Assembly: GCF_033971325.1 (NCBI RefSeq)
Contig: NZ_CP117180.1
Span: 936,041-1,000,040 of the forward strand
Direction of reading: 5' to 3'
Length of the DNA: 64,000 bases
Source: Hydrogenobacter sp. T-2
Lineage (GTDB): Bacteria > Aquificota > Aquificia > Aquificales > Aquificaceae
A program made the position numbers and the translations under genes. The notes beneath the pieces are model-generated. The model saw only the letters and a list, made by a program, of their open reading frames with translations, was not told the origin of the DNA and did no database searches. Below, one piece after another: positions 25,438 to 34,079 of this stretch; position 1 is the stretch's first letter, and each line of letters begins with the position of its first letter.

Positions 25438-26031
25438 ATGAAAAGGCAAGGCATTAAGGAAAGAAAAAGGCTTGAGATAATCAGGACCGCTTGCAGGTTG
25501 TTTTCCGAAAAGGGATACTATAACACCACCATGCCGGATATAGCACAAGCAGTGGGCATGAGCGTTGGAAACCTCTACAACTACTTTGAATCTAAGGAGG
25601 AGCTGGCAAAGGAAATAATGATGACCGTCTCTGATTGGGTGGGTGAGAAGCTCAGGAAAATAAACGAGATGGAAGTTAACATGCATGAGAAGGTAAGGAT
25701 GTTTGTTAGGAGTTTTTTTGAGATAGCCATTGAAGAGCCTGAGCTTATAAGCTACTTCCTTAGAGTTTATCTGGTAAACAGAGAAGTTTTCAGCGATGGA
25801 TGTGAGGGTTTTGCCTGCGTTGCAAGTGTGATAACGGAGGTTATGGTTTTCCTAAGCGATGGGATAGAAAAGGGAGAGTTTAGAAATCAGAGCTTTTATC
25901 CAGCATTTACTATCATAATGGGAACTCTTGGTGGTATGGTCTTTCTCCATAAAGAAGGGCTTCTTGATAAGCATCTAATGGATTACATAGAAGAGGTCTC
26001 GGAGAACATATGGAGGGCGTTAAGGGCTTAA
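25438..26031 (+). CDS. TetR-family transcriptional regulator
   Basis: 197 residues from ATG 25438. The N-terminal helix-turn-helix is clear: IIRTACRLFSEKGYYNTTMP, DIAQAVGMSVGNLYNYFESK, EELAKEI. The C-terminal ligand domain is unrecognised. An ATG at 25396 after GAGGT is the alternative start and would add 14 residues; I prefer 25438 because the 19-bp repeat shows the same upstream sequence before both genes. It faces hypX with a 12-bp overlap. It is the only local regulator that could bind the dyad TGAATGANNATTCAG found at three hydrogenase promoters, so it probably represses hydrogenase genes. Confidence 0.85.
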   Translation: MKRQGIKERKRLEIIRTACRLFSEKGYYNTTMPDIAQAVGMSVGNLYNYFESKEELAKEIMMTVSDWVGEKLRKINEMEVNMHEKVRMFVRSFFEIAIEEPELISYFLRVYLVNREVFSDGCEGFACVASVITEVMVFLSDGIEKGEFRNQSFYPAFTIIMGTLGGMVFLHKEGLLDKHLMDYIEEVSENIWRALRA

Positions 26032-27705
26032 CCTTCTATGGAGGGCCAGGTAAGGTGGTGTCCTGAAGGGTAAAAACCTTCTAACAAAATAGTAGCGAGC
26101 TATGTGATAGCTTGTATCAAAGCCGTAGAAGTTAAGCCTCATATTTTCAAGCTCCTCTTCTCTGTAAGACCTTAAGGGTTTTTTGCTCCAGTCTTTGAGC
26201 CTTTCTTCTTTTTTTCTCATTATAAAGTTCTCAAACTCCGCCGAGTCTACAAAGTCTTGTAGGAAGGCTTTGATTTTTTCCAGAAAGTCCTCAGGAGAAT
26301 TACCTAAAACTCCGTCTATCAATCCAAGCCTGAAAGCCTTTTCAGAGCTTATGGGCATTCGGTTTTCCATTATTTCCTTTCCCTTTTCCCAGCCTACTCT
26401 TTTGGGAAGTGTGTAGGTCCAGAACTCAGAGCCATAAAGGTTTCCTATATTCTTGTAGTGTGGGTTAAGCACCACTCCTTTTCTCGCAAAAACAAGGTCG
26501 CAACAAAGGGCAAAGAAAACACCGCCAGCTCCTGCATTGCCTCTTATGCCTGCCACAGTTAACTTATCAAGTGTTGTAAGTATCTCTTCGCATAGGTCAT
26601 CTATGGCGTTTATGTTTCTCCAAGACTCATCCGCTGGGCTTTCGGACGCTTCTATGGTATTTAGGTTCATGCCGTTGGAAAAGAAATCCTCACCACCAAG
26701 AAGGACTATAGCTTTTACGGGTCTTTTCTTTGCGTATTTTATAACATCAAGCAGTCTTTCACACTGCTGGGTAGACATGGCTCCATTGTAGAACTCAAAG
26801 TCTATGTATGCTATGTTTTTGTGTTCTGTGTAAACTATCTCTCTGTAAGTGGGAAAGTCTACCGTCTCCCAAGGTTTTAGAGGCTCTTCTCTTAAACCTT
26901 CAATTAAGACCTCGGGTAAAACTCTTACTGCTGGTAGCTTTATTCCATATCTTCCCTTTTCCCTGAGATGACCTATCCAAACAGCACCGTCCGTAGTCGC
27001 TATACACACCGCCTCGTCCCTTTTAGCTATCAATTCACCCGGTTTACCCCTGAGATATCCTTCAGGAAAGGCATTAAAGAGATAGTATTCTTTTCCCCCT
27101 ATAGAGGCGAGTGCACCGGGCTGACCATCGCCTGAGTAGACCTTTTTAAGCACATCCTCTGTGCGGTCTGTCTGCCAGTTAATAGCCCTTAGCCTCTTAT
27201 CCACAGTGGGTCTAAAGCGTCCATTTTCTTGCGGTTTTACTTCCACCCTTCCCCTTTCAAGGCTTTCCATTACTTCCCACAAGCACTCAACAGCACCTTC
27301 AGTTACCTCTCTCCTGTATATGCTTGACTTTTTTGCCCTTCGCATGGGAAAGGTTCTGTATGCCCATACATCTCCCGCATCGTATTCCTCCACAGCGGAA
27401 AGCATACATACACCCCATTCCTTTTCCTCTTCAAGGATAGCCCAGTCAAGGGCATTGGGACCCCTGTCGCCTGGAGGTCCGGGATGGACAACCAAGGTTA
27501 TGTAATTTTCCCAGATAGCTCTTGGTATCTTTCTCTTTAAGAAGGGTGCTATAATTAGGTCAGGCTTGAAGATGCTTACCGCTTCCACCATAAGGTTTGG
27601 GTGAACATCCAGCTCTATAGAGACTTCATGACCAGCTTCAGAAAGCTCGCAATAGAACCTCTGGGAAAGGGAATTGAACCTATGGCAGAACATAAGAACC
27701 CTCAT
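26020..27705 (-). CDS. hypX: Hydrogenase maturation protein HypX (CO-ligand synthesis)
   Basis: 561 residues, two-domain. The N-terminal half is formyltransferase-like (MRVLMFCHRFNSLSQRFYCE, LVVHPGPPGDRGPNALDW with the HxGPxG region). The C-terminal half is enoyl-CoA-hydratase-like (AIVLLGGEDFFSNGMNLN, GNAGAGGVFFALCCD). HypX makes the CO ligand of the [NiFe] active site from formyl-tetrahydrofolate through formyl-CoA and is typical of organisms maturing hydrogenase in air. ATG 27705 overlaps the hypD stop as ATGA. It is last of hypC-hypD-hypX. Confidence 0.93.
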   Translation of the reverse strand: MRVLMFCHRFNSLSQRFYCELSEAGHEVSIELDVHPNLMVEAVSIFKPDLIIAPFLKRKIPRAIWENYITLVVHPGPPGDRGPNALDWAILEEEKEWGVCMLSAVEEYDAGDVWAYRTFPMRRAKKSSIYRREVTEGAVECLWEVMESLERGRVEVKPQENGRFRPTVDKRLRAINWQTDRTEDVLKKVYSGDGQPGALASIGGKEYYLFNAFPEGYLRGKPGELIAKRDEAVCIATTDGAVWIGHLREKGRYGIKLPAVRVLPEVLIEGLREEPLKPWETVDFPTYREIVYTEHKNIAYIDFEFYNGAMSTQQCERLLDVIKYAKKRPVKAIVLLGGEDFFSNGMNLNTIEASESPADESWRNINAIDDLCEEILTTLDKLTVAGIRGNAGAGGVFFALCCDLVFARKGVVLNPHYKNIGNLYGSEFWTYTLPKRVGWEKGKEIMENRMPISSEKAFRLGLIDGVLGNSPEDFLEKIKAFLQDFVDSAEFENFIMRKKEERLKDWSKKPLRSYREEELENMRLNFYGFDTSYHIARYYFVRRFLPFRTPPYLALHRRLSP

Positions 27706-28823
27706 CCCTGCCACCTATATTTATAGTAGGCATTACAGGCACCTTCAGAGGAGACCATGCAGGAGCCTATCGGGTTTGATGGCGTGCAGACACTGGCAAA
27801 GAGCTTGCAATCCTTAGGCTGTGCAACACCTCTTATAATCTTACCGCATATACAAGCTGGATGCTCCTTTGGTCTTGGCAGGCTGATTGAAAACCTTCTT
27901 TCGGCGTCAAAGTCCGCAAACCTTGAATTTATCTTAAGAGAGCTGTAAGGTATAATGCCAAGACCACGCCATTCAAATTCCTTTCTTAGCTCAAAAACTT
28001 CAGCAACCAGTCTCTGAGCCTTGAGGTTTCCTTCTCTACTTACCGCCCTCGCATACTGGTTTTCTACCAGAGCCTTTTTCTCAGATATCTGTCTAACTAT
28101 CATATAGACCGCTTGCATAAGGTCAAGAGGCTCAAAGCCAGAAATCACCACAGGCTTTAAAAACTCCTCCGCGAAGTATTCGTAAGGCTTAGTCCCTATT
28201 ATGACGCTCACATGCCCAGGACCTATAAAGGCGTCTATTTCCACTTTTCCATACTCTCTAACTTCTGGTGCGTTGAGAATATGCTGTATTGCTGCAGGTG
28301 TGATAACGTGGTTTGAAACCACAGAGAGGTTTCTTATTCCCATCTCCTTAGCCTTTTTTATAAGCACTGCGGTTTGTGGAGTGGTGGTTTCAAAGCCTAT
28401 GGCAAAAAAGACCACTTCCTTTGTCGGGTTTTCTTGGGCTATCTTTATGGTGTCAAGGCACGAATAGAGCATTCTAACATCCCTTCCCTCCGCCCTCAGG
28501 TCAAGGAGGCTTTTCCTGTTTGAGCCTGGGACTCTCAGCACATCTCCATAGGTGCAAAGTATAACCTTTTCTTGGCTTGCCAACTCAAGGGCAAGGTCAA
28601 CCCTCTGCATAGGCAGGACACACACGGGACAACCCGGACCGTGAACAAAACGAACATAACCCTCAAGGAGCTGGTCTACGCCGTGCTTTAGTATGGTATG
28701 AGTGTGTCCTCCGCAAAACTCCATTATCCTTATGACCTTGCCCAGCCTTTCCACAGATGCCTTTATGGCTCTCTCAAGCCTTTTTATAGCATCCGCCTCT
28801 CTAAAGCTAACTGTAAGCCTCAT
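27702..28823 (-). CDS. hypD: Hydrogenase maturation iron-sulfur protein HypD
   Basis: 373 residues. MEFCGGHTHTILKHG, FVHGPGCPVCVLP, and the C-terminal CICGKIIRGVAQPKDC with its [4Fe-4S] cysteines are present. With HypC it forms the scaffold on which the Fe(CN)2CO unit is built. ATG 28823 is preferred over codons further upstream: it follows GGAGGAGGAAG and overlaps hypC by 17 bp. Confidence 0.95.
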   Translation of the reverse strand: MRLTVSFREADAIKRLERAIKASVERLGKVIRIMEFCGGHTHTILKHGVDQLLEGYVRFVHGPGCPVCVLPMQRVDLALELASQEKVILCTYGDVLRVPGSNRKSLLDLRAEGRDVRMLYSCLDTIKIAQENPTKEVVFFAIGFETTTPQTAVLIKKAKEMGIRNLSVVSNHVITPAAIQHILNAPEVREYGKVEIDAFIGPGHVSVIIGTKPYEYFAEEFLKPVVISGFEPLDLMQAVYMIVRQISEKKALVENQYARAVSREGNLKAQRLVAEVFELRKEFEWRGLGIIPYSSLKINSRFADFDAERRFSISLPRPKEHPACICGKIIRGVAQPKDCKLFASVCTPSNPIGSCMVSSEGACNAYYKYRWQG

Positions 28824-29046
28824 CTTCCTCCTCCAGAATCTGCTCAAAGAGCTTGAGGCTTTCAAGGGCGTAGTCTTCCTCTAACTTCTGGATGGCAAAA
28901 CCCACATGAACAAGAACCCAATCTCCAATGGCTACCTCATCCTGAAGAAGCTCAAGGGATACAAGCCTTTTTGCTCCAAAGGTTTCTACCACCGCAGTAT
29001 TATCTTCCCTTATCTCAACGACCTTTGAAGGCACAGCAAGACACAT
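28807..29046 (-). CDS. hypC: Hydrogenase maturation chaperone HypC
   Basis: 79 residues starting MCLAVPSKVVEI; the N-terminal Cys2 that binds iron is intact. It shuttles the iron unit between HypD and the hydrogenase large-subunit precursor. ATG 29046 follows AGGAGGTAGAC. An in-frame ATG at 29067 falls inside the operator-like dyad and is rejected. First gene of the leftward hypC-hypD-hypX unit, with a TATATT -10 at 29072-29077. Confidence 0.95.
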   Translation of the reverse strand: MCLAVPSKVVEIREDNTAVVETFGAKRLVSLELLQDEVAIGDWVLVHVGFAIQKLEEDYALESLKLFEQILEEEDEAYS

Positions 29047-29056
29047 GTCTACCTCC

Positions 29057-29070
29057 TGAATGTTCATTCA
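29057..29070 (-). promoter_or_regulatory. Candidate TetR operator at the hypC promoter
   Basis: Read leftward TGAATGAACATTCA followed by G, 1 bp below the TATATT -10 (29072-29077). It matches the sites at 29200-29213 and 42246-42259 except at two central bases. Confidence 0.65.
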
Positions 29071-29103
29071 TAATATAGGCTTTTAAATCTCCCCTGCATG
29101 GAT

Positions 29104-29128
29104 TATTACCCTTTTCTAAAAAGTAATA
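29104..29128. promoter_or_regulatory. Second NikR-type dyad, between hypC and hydrogenase genes
   Basis: TATTAC-N13-GTAATA, the same arms and spacer as the nickel-operon site at 20062-20086; the inner AAAAAGTAATA half is also shared. It is centred about 50 bp above the hypC start point and about 90 bp above that of the hydrogenase small-subunit gene. This position would suit activation rather than blocking. Confidence 0.65.
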
Positions 29129-29168
29129 AAAATTAGCCTTGCTTATAAGGTTCATAAGGAAATTTTAG

Positions 29169-29197
29169 TTGACAGTGAATATGATTGAAAATATACT
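29169..29197 (+). promoter_or_regulatory. Sigma-70 promoter of the group-1 hydrogenase operon
   Basis: TTGACA (29169-29174), 17-bp spacer, TATACT (29192-29197). The operator-like dyad begins 2 bp after the -10. Confidence 0.88.
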
Positions 29198-29199
29198 TT

Positions 29200-29213
29200 T
29201 GAATGAATATTCA
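29200..29213 (+). promoter_or_regulatory. Candidate TetR operator at the hydrogenase promoter
   Basis: TGAATGAATATTCA followed by G, covering the expected transcription start. It matches the hypC and hypB sites and the general form of TetR-type operators such as TGAATGAATATTCATTCA. Confidence 0.65.
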
Positions 29214-29228
29214 GTTAGGAGGTGTAAT

Positions 29229-30296
29229 ATGGAGACCTTCTGGGAAACCTTTAAGCGACATGGCGTCAATAGGCGGGACTTTTTAAAGTTTGCCACCACC
29301 ATAACAGGGATTATGGGGCTTTCACCTTCCATGATTCCTGAGGTGGTTAGAGCCTTAGAGACAAAGCCCAGGATTCCCGTTATCTGGATACATGGTCTTG
29401 AGTGCACTTGCTGTTCAGAGTCCTTTATAAGGTCTGCAACTCCTCTTGCCTCCGATGTGGTGCTAACCATGATATCGCTTGAATACGACGATACCCTCTC
29501 AGCAGCTGCAGGGGAAGATTTAGAAAAACATAGAAAAGAGATCATCAAGAAATACTGGGGCAATTACATCTTAGCAGTGGAAGGGAACCCACCCCTTGGC
29601 GAGGATGGTATGTATTGTATTGTTAACGGCGAGCCATTTTTGAAGCACCTCAAGGAGTCCGCAGAAGGTGCAAAGGCGGTTATAGCTTGGGGTTCTTGTG
29701 CCAGTTGGGGATGCGTGCAGGCCGCAAAGCCAAACCCAACCACTGCAGTTCCTATAGATAAGGTTATAAAGGACAAGCCCATAATAAAAGTTCCTGGTTG
29801 TCCACCAATAGCGGAGGTCATGACGGGAGTTATAATGCACCTTGTTCTCTTTGATGCCCTTCCTCCCCTTGACTCTCAAGGAAGACCAAAGCAGTTTTAT
29901 GGCAACAGAATTCACGATACATGCTACAGAAGAGCCTTTTTCAACGCGGGTCAGTTTGTAGAAAGGTTTGACGACGAGGGTGCAAAGAAGGGATGGTGCC
30001 TTTATAAGGTGGGTTGTAGGGGTCCGACTACCTACAACTCCTGCGGAAACATTCGTTGGTATAACGGGCTTTCCTATCCTATACAGGCAGGTCATGGTTG
30101 TATAGGCTGTTCGGAGGACAAATTCTGGGACAATGGACCCTTCTACCAAAGGCTTACCACCATACCAGTCCCCAATGTGGAGGCAAATGCAGACAAGGTG
30201 GGTATGGCGGTTGCGGCTGCAGCGGCGGCTGGTGCGGTAGCCCATGGCGTTATATCAAAGCTGAGGTCAAAACCTAACAAAAAAGGAGGTGAATAA
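29229..30296 (+). CDS. [NiFe]-hydrogenase small subunit, O2-tolerant group 1 type
   Basis: 355 residues. The Tat signal [18 protein letters not shown] directs export. The proximal cluster region reads [11 protein letters not shown] and later [13 protein letters not shown]: both supernumerary Cys of the [4Fe-3S] cluster are present (equivalents of Cys19 and Cys120 in E. coli Hyd-1), the hallmark of O2-tolerant membrane hydrogenases. [19 protein letters not shown] and [16 protein letters not shown] carry medial/distal cluster ligands. The C-terminal Ala-rich helix ([14 protein letters not shown]) anchors it to the membrane. ATG 29229 follows AGGAGGTGTAAT; upstream in-frame codons lie in the promoter. 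Confidence 0.95.
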   Translation: METFWETFKRHGVNRRDFLKFATTITGIMGLSPSMIPEVVRALETKPRIPVIWIHGLECTCCSESFIRSATPLASDVVLTMISLEYDDTLSAAAGEDLEKHRKEIIKKYWGNYILAVEGNPPLGEDGMYCIVNGEPFLKHLKESAEGAKAVIAWGSCASWGCVQAAKPNPTTAVPIDKVIKDKPIIKVPGCPPIAEVMTGVIMHLVLFDALPPLDSQGRPKQFYGNRIHDTCYRRAFFNAGQFVERFDDEGAKKGWCLYKVGCRGPTTYNSCGNIRWYNGLSYPIQAGHGCIGCSEDKFWDNGPFYQRLTTIPVPNVEANADKVGMAVAAAAAAGAVAHGVISKLRSKPNKKGGE

Positions 30297-30298
30297 TC

Positions 30299-32203
30299 AT
30301 GGCAAGGGTTGTAGTTGACCCAGTAACAAGGATTGAGGGACATCTCAGGATTGAGCTTATAGTGGATGAAAAGTCCGGTAAGGTGGTGGATGCGGTATCC
30401 TGTGGAACCATGTGGAGGGGTATTGAGCTCATTCTCAAGGGCAGGGACCCAAGGGATGCATGGGCTTTTGCCCAAAGAATATGCGGAGTTTGCACTTCTA
30501 TACATGCCCTCGCATCGGTAAGGGCGGTAGAAGATGCTCTTGAGATAAAAATCCCTAAAAACGCTAACTATATAAGGAATATCATGTATGGCACACTGCA
30601 GGCGCATGATCACGTGGTGCATTTTTATCATCTACACGCCCTTGATTGGGTTTCTCCTGTAGAAGCCCTTAAGGCTGACCCCGTGCAGACCGCAGTGCTT
30701 CAAAACCAGCTCCTTGAAAAGTATGGTGCCATAGCAGACCTTATGCCAGACCCAATTGGAAGGAGGGCGTATCCCAAGAAGTTTCCAAAAGCGACACCCG
30801 GATACTTCAGAGCCTTCCAAGAAAAGATAAAGAAGGTTGTAGAAAGCGGTCAGCTTGGTATCTTTGCAGCACACTGGTGGGACCACCCAGACTACAAACT
30901 TCTACCACCAGAGGTTCACCTTATGGCGGTAGCCCACTACCTTAACATGCTTGATGTGCAAAGGGAGATGTTTATCCCTCAGGTAGTCTTTGGTGGCAAA
31001 AACCCACACCCTCACTACATAGTAGGCGGTATGATGTGTTCTATTTCTCTTAACGATATGAATGCACCTATAAATGTAGAAAGGCTTGCGGTGGTTGAAG
31101 ACGCCTTATACACACAGGCGGAGGCGGTGAACCTCTTTTACCTTGTAGACCTTTTGGCTATAGGGCACATATATGTGCAAAAGGGTCAGACCTACGGAGG
31201 AGGGCTTGCTAAGAAAAGGGTAATAGGCTACGGTGAGTTTCCCGACGAGCCTTACAGCGGGATAAAGAACGGAGATTATCACGAGCAGGTGCTCTATCAC
31301 TGTAACGGCGTTGTAGAAGACTTCGCAGAAGGTATAGAGAAGGCTAAGTATTATCCCCTTGTGGGAAAGGACTTTGCGGACCCAGAGGTAATCCAAGAAT
31401 ATGTAGCCCATTCGTGGTATAAGTATCCCGATGAGAGCAAGGGCCTACATCCTTGGGACGGTATAACTGAGCCCCACTACACAAGACCAAAGGAAGGAAC
31501 CAAGACCCATTGGAAGTATCTTGATGAAAAAGGAAAATACTCGTGGATAAAGTCTCCAAGGTGGAAGGGTAAGCCCTGCGAAGTGGGACCACTTGCAAGG
31601 TATATAGTGGTCTATACGGCTGTAAAGCAGGGTCATATAAAACCCAGTTGGATGGATGAGATGATAGTAAGGCAGATAGACTTCGTTTCTAAGGTGCTTG
31701 AATTACCCCCACATGTATGGCTTCCCACAACCGTCGGAAGGACTGCGACCAGAGGTCTTGAGGCACAGGTAGGGGTGGCGGGAAACCTCTACTTTATGAA
31801 AAAGCTCTACGATAACATAAAGGCAGGGGATACATCCGTTGCCAACACAGAAAGGTGGGAACCATCCACCTGGCCCAAAGAAACAAAGGGTATAGGACTT
31901 ACAGAGGCACCAAGGGGTGCACTTGGACACTGGGTGATAATAAAGGATGGAAAGATAGCCAACTATCAATGTGTGGTTCCCACCACATGGAACGGAGGAG
32001 CAAGAGACCCCATGGGAGGTCAGGGTGCTTTTGAAGAATGCATGAAGGACACACCCCTTAAGGTGGTCAATAAGCCCCTTGAAGTCCTCAGAGGCATCCA
32101 TTCCTTTGACCCATGCCTTGCCTGTTCAACGCACCTTTATGACACAGAGGGCAAAGAGATCCTTGAGATAAAGGTTCAAGGCTCACAGCCCCTATGCTAC
32201 TGA
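30299..32203 (+). CDS. [NiFe]-hydrogenase large (catalytic) subunit, group 1
   Basis: 634 residues. It holds the nickel-iron site through two CxxC motifs: RICGVCTSIHALAS near the N-terminus and DPCLACSTH near the end. The C-terminal 18 residues after that His form the peptide removed by the endopeptidase HyaD once nickel is inserted. It oxidises H2 on the periplasmic face. It starts 2 bp after the small subunit with AAAGGAGGTG as ribosome site. Maturation factors HypA-F and HypX are all in this window. Confidence 0.97.
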   Translation: MARVVVDPVTRIEGHLRIELIVDEKSGKVVDAVSCGTMWRGIELILKGRDPRDAWAFAQRICGVCTSIHALASVRAVEDALEIKIPKNANYIRNIMYGTLQAHDHVVHFYHLHALDWVSPVEALKADPVQTAVLQNQLLEKYGAIADLMPDPIGRRAYPKKFPKATPGYFRAFQEKIKKVVESGQLGIFAAHWWDHPDYKLLPPEVHLMAVAHYLNMLDVQREMFIPQVVFGGKNPHPHYIVGGMMCSISLNDMNAPINVERLAVVEDALYTQAEAVNLFYLVDLLAIGHIYVQKGQTYGGGLAKKRVIGYGEFPDEPYSGIKNGDYHEQVLYHCNGVVEDFAEGIEKAKYYPLVGKDFADPEVIQEYVAHSWYKYPDESKGLHPWDGITEPHYTRPKEGTKTHWKYLDEKGKYSWIKSPRWKGKPCEVGPLARYIVVYTAVKQGHIKPSWMDEMIVRQIDFVSKVLELPPHVWLPTTVGRTATRGLEAQVGVAGNLYFMKKLYDNIKAGDTSVANTERWEPSTWPKETKGIGLTEAPRGALGHWVIIKDGKIANYQCVVPTTWNGGARDPMGGQGAFEECMKDTPLKVVNKPLEVLRGIHSFDPCLACSTHLYDTEGKEILEIKVQGSQPLCY

Positions 32204-32214
32204 GGAGGAAAGCC

Positions 32215-32916
32215 ATGAGAGAGGAGACAGTAAAGAGAATTTACATCTTTAGCCCATCTTTGAGGATATGGCATTGGATAAATTTCTTGGCTATAATCGT
32301 CCTCTTCTTAACAGGTCTTTACATAGGAAACCCCTTTTTCATAGGCTCTACGGGTCATGAAGCAACCTACGCCTACGCCCACAACCTTACGATGGACTTT
32401 ATAAGGCTTATTCACTTCTCTGCAGGCTACGTGCTTTTGTTTTCCTTCCTGTTTCGCCTCTTTATAGCCTTTTTCCACAAGGGAGACAGGCTCTTTATCC
32501 CAAAGGTCTGGAAGGGTCAGTTCTGGAAGGGTGTGGTGGAAATGGTCCTTCACTACCTTTTTATAAAGCCTTGGCATAGAACCTATGTGAGAAATCCCCT
32601 TGCAAGGCTTGCTTACTTTTTCCTCTATATAGCCATAGCCTTCATGATAATCACAGGCTTTGCCATGTATGGACTATCTGACCCTGACGGCTTTTGGGCG
32701 AAGGTCTTTGGCTGGGTTGTCCCAATGCTCGGCGGTGAGTTTATGGTTCATATGTGGCATCACTGGGTTGCTTGGCTTATAGTCTTCTTTGTTATAGTGC
32801 ATGTATACATGGTGGTAAGGTTTGACGTCATTGAGAAGGAAGGAGAGGTTTCTTCTATGTTTAATGGGATGAAAAACTTCAAAGAAACACCCGTGGATGT
32901 GGAGGATGTAGCTTGA
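32215..32916 (+). CDS. hyaC: Hydrogenase diheme cytochrome b subunit
   Basis: 233 residues with four membrane helices. RIWHWINFLAIIVLFLTGLY, RLIHFSAGYVLLFSF and MWHHWVAWLIVFFVIVHVYM provide the His haem ligands expected in HupC/HyaC. It passes electrons from the hydrogenase to quinone. ATG 32215 follows GAGGAGGAAAGCC. Its last codon overlaps the endopeptidase start. Confidence 0.93.
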   Translation: MREETVKRIYIFSPSLRIWHWINFLAIIVLFLTGLYIGNPFFIGSTGHEATYAYAHNLTMDFIRLIHFSAGYVLLFSFLFRLFIAFFHKGDRLFIPKVWKGQFWKGVVEMVLHYLFIKPWHRTYVRNPLARLAYFFLYIAIAFMIITGFAMYGLSDPDGFWAKVFGWVVPMLGGEFMVHMWHHWVAWLIVFFVIVHVYMVVRFDVIEKEGEVSSMFNGMKNFKETPVDVEDVA

Positions 32917-33404
32917 GGGTGCTCCTTCTGGGTGTGGGAAACGTGCTCCTCTCAGACGAAGGACTCGGTGTAAGGCTGGTAGAGGAGCTAAGGAGACGCT
33001 ACAGGTTCTCCCCAGATGTGGAGCTTATGGATGGTGGAACGCTTGGTATAGACCTCCTTTACTTTATAGAGGGCTTTGATAGGCTTTTGCTGGTGGATGC
33101 TGTGCTGGGAGGCTCTCCTCCTGGCACTCTTTATAGGTTTGAGGGTGAAGAGGTAAAGGCTTACTTTAGAAAAAAGGTCTCCGCTCACGAGCTTGGCATT
33201 CAAGAAGTGCTTGCCATAGCCCAGATGTTAGGAAAAGCTCCGAAAGAGATAGTTCTCCTCGGTATGGAACCAGAGAGCTTAGAGATCTCCCTTGAACTTT
33301 CTGAGAGTGTAAGGTCAAGGTTTGAGGAGCTTATATCTGCAGTCCTGCGAGAGTTGGAAAGATGGGGTGTGAGCTATGAAAGAGTTGAGCCTGCAGGAGT
33401 TTAA
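32913..33404 (+). CDS. hyaD: Hydrogenase maturation endopeptidase
   Basis: 163 residues, HyaD/HupD family. LLLGVGNVLLSDEGLGVRLVEEL, LMDGGTLGIDLLYFIEG and LLVDAVLGGSPPG carry the nickel-sensing Glu and Asp, and KVSAHELGIQEVL the conserved His. It clips the C-terminal tail of the group-1 large subunit. Starts at TTG 32913 overlapping the hyaC stop. The cytosolic hydrogenase at 39368 has no tail and needs no such protease. Confidence 0.92.
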   Translation: MRVLLLGVGNVLLSDEGLGVRLVEELRRRYRFSPDVELMDGGTLGIDLLYFIEGFDRLLLVDAVLGGSPPGTLYRFEGEEVKAYFRKKVSAHELGIQEVLAIAQMLGKAPKEIVLLGMEPESLEISLELSESVRSRFEELISAVLRELERWGVSYERVEPAGV

Positions 33405-33687
33405 GGAGCTTATAGCCTCTGGAAAGACCTTTGTCCTTTACGTAAGGTCTGAATCCAAGAAGAACACTATAAAAGAGGTTTTTGACACGGATGTGGTTAT
33501 TCCAGAGCTTGAAAGAGTCTATGCTGATAGCCTTGAGTTTTACTCCATAAACGCAGATGAAAACATGGAAATCCTCAAAAGCTACAGACTGCCTTCCTTG
33601 GTGCTTTTTTCTGAAGGTAAAGAAGTGAGGGTTCTTGAAGGCATAAGGGCATGGAGTGAATATATGGAGGCTCTATCATGCTTATGA
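33376..33687 (+). CDS. HyaE/HupG-like thioredoxin-fold hydrogenase chaperone
   Basis: 103 residues. Thioredoxin-like fold without redox Cys: FVLYVRSESKKNTIKEV stands where CxxC would be, then FYSINADENMEILKSYRLPS and LVLFSEGKEVRVLEGIRAW. HyaE/HupG proteins bind the Tat signal of the small subunit until assembly is complete. Overlaps hyaD by 29 bp and the next gene by 10 bp. Confidence 0.75.
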   Translation: MKELSLQEFKELIASGKTFVLYVRSESKKNTIKEVFDTDVVIPELERVYADSLEFYSINADENMEILKSYRLPSLVLFSEGKEVRVLEGIRAWSEYMEALSCL

Positions 33688-34079
33688 ACGCACCCGCTAT
33701 ACTAATGGAGCTGGTTCAGGCTCTTAAAGACCTTTATGAAAAGGGTGAGGAGCACATCATATACATAAACAAACTGCCCCTCTCTGAGGAAGACAGGGAG
33801 GTGCTTCTTGACGTGCTTGGAGAGGGTCAAGTTAGGATAAGCCTATCTTCAAAGGTTCAGCCTGTGGAGTGGAGAGAGACGAGCATAAGCGGTGTGTGGA
33901 TAGGCGTTTTCTATGACAGAGACAACAAGCCCATACTGGAAACCATAGAGGTATGCCATTTTCCACAGCTTGCGAAAGCTCAGAGGGAAGATATAGAGGA
34001 GTCAATTAGGGTTTTAAAAGAAAGGCTTGAAGCTATAGTCCCTCCGCTAAACCCCCAAAGACCGCCTGACCAAGACTAA
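33678..34079 (+). CDS. HupH/HyaF-like hydrogenase assembly protein
   Basis: 133 residues. LPLSEEDREVLLDVLGEGQV and SKVQPVEWRETSISGVWIGV are characteristic of HupH/HyaF, a small-subunit maturation factor linked to O2-tolerant enzymes; IEVCHFPQLAKAQ follows. Shorter than typical HyaF (about 280 residues), keeping only the core. ATG 33678 follows GGAGG at 33666-33670. The 3' end overlaps hypF (convergent) by 47 bp. Confidence 0.75.
   Translation: MLMNAPAILMELVQALKDLYEKGEEHIIYINKLPLSEEDREVLLDVLGEGQVRISLSSKVQPVEWRETSISGVWIGVFYDRDNKPILETIEVCHFPQLAKAQREDIEESIRVLKERLEAIVPPLNPQRPPDQD

Noticed and set aside
29169-29228. Extended N-terminus of the hydrogenase small subunit
   Set aside because: The additional codons cover the promoter and operator-like dyad; ATG 29229 has a ribosome site and yields a normal Tat signal.
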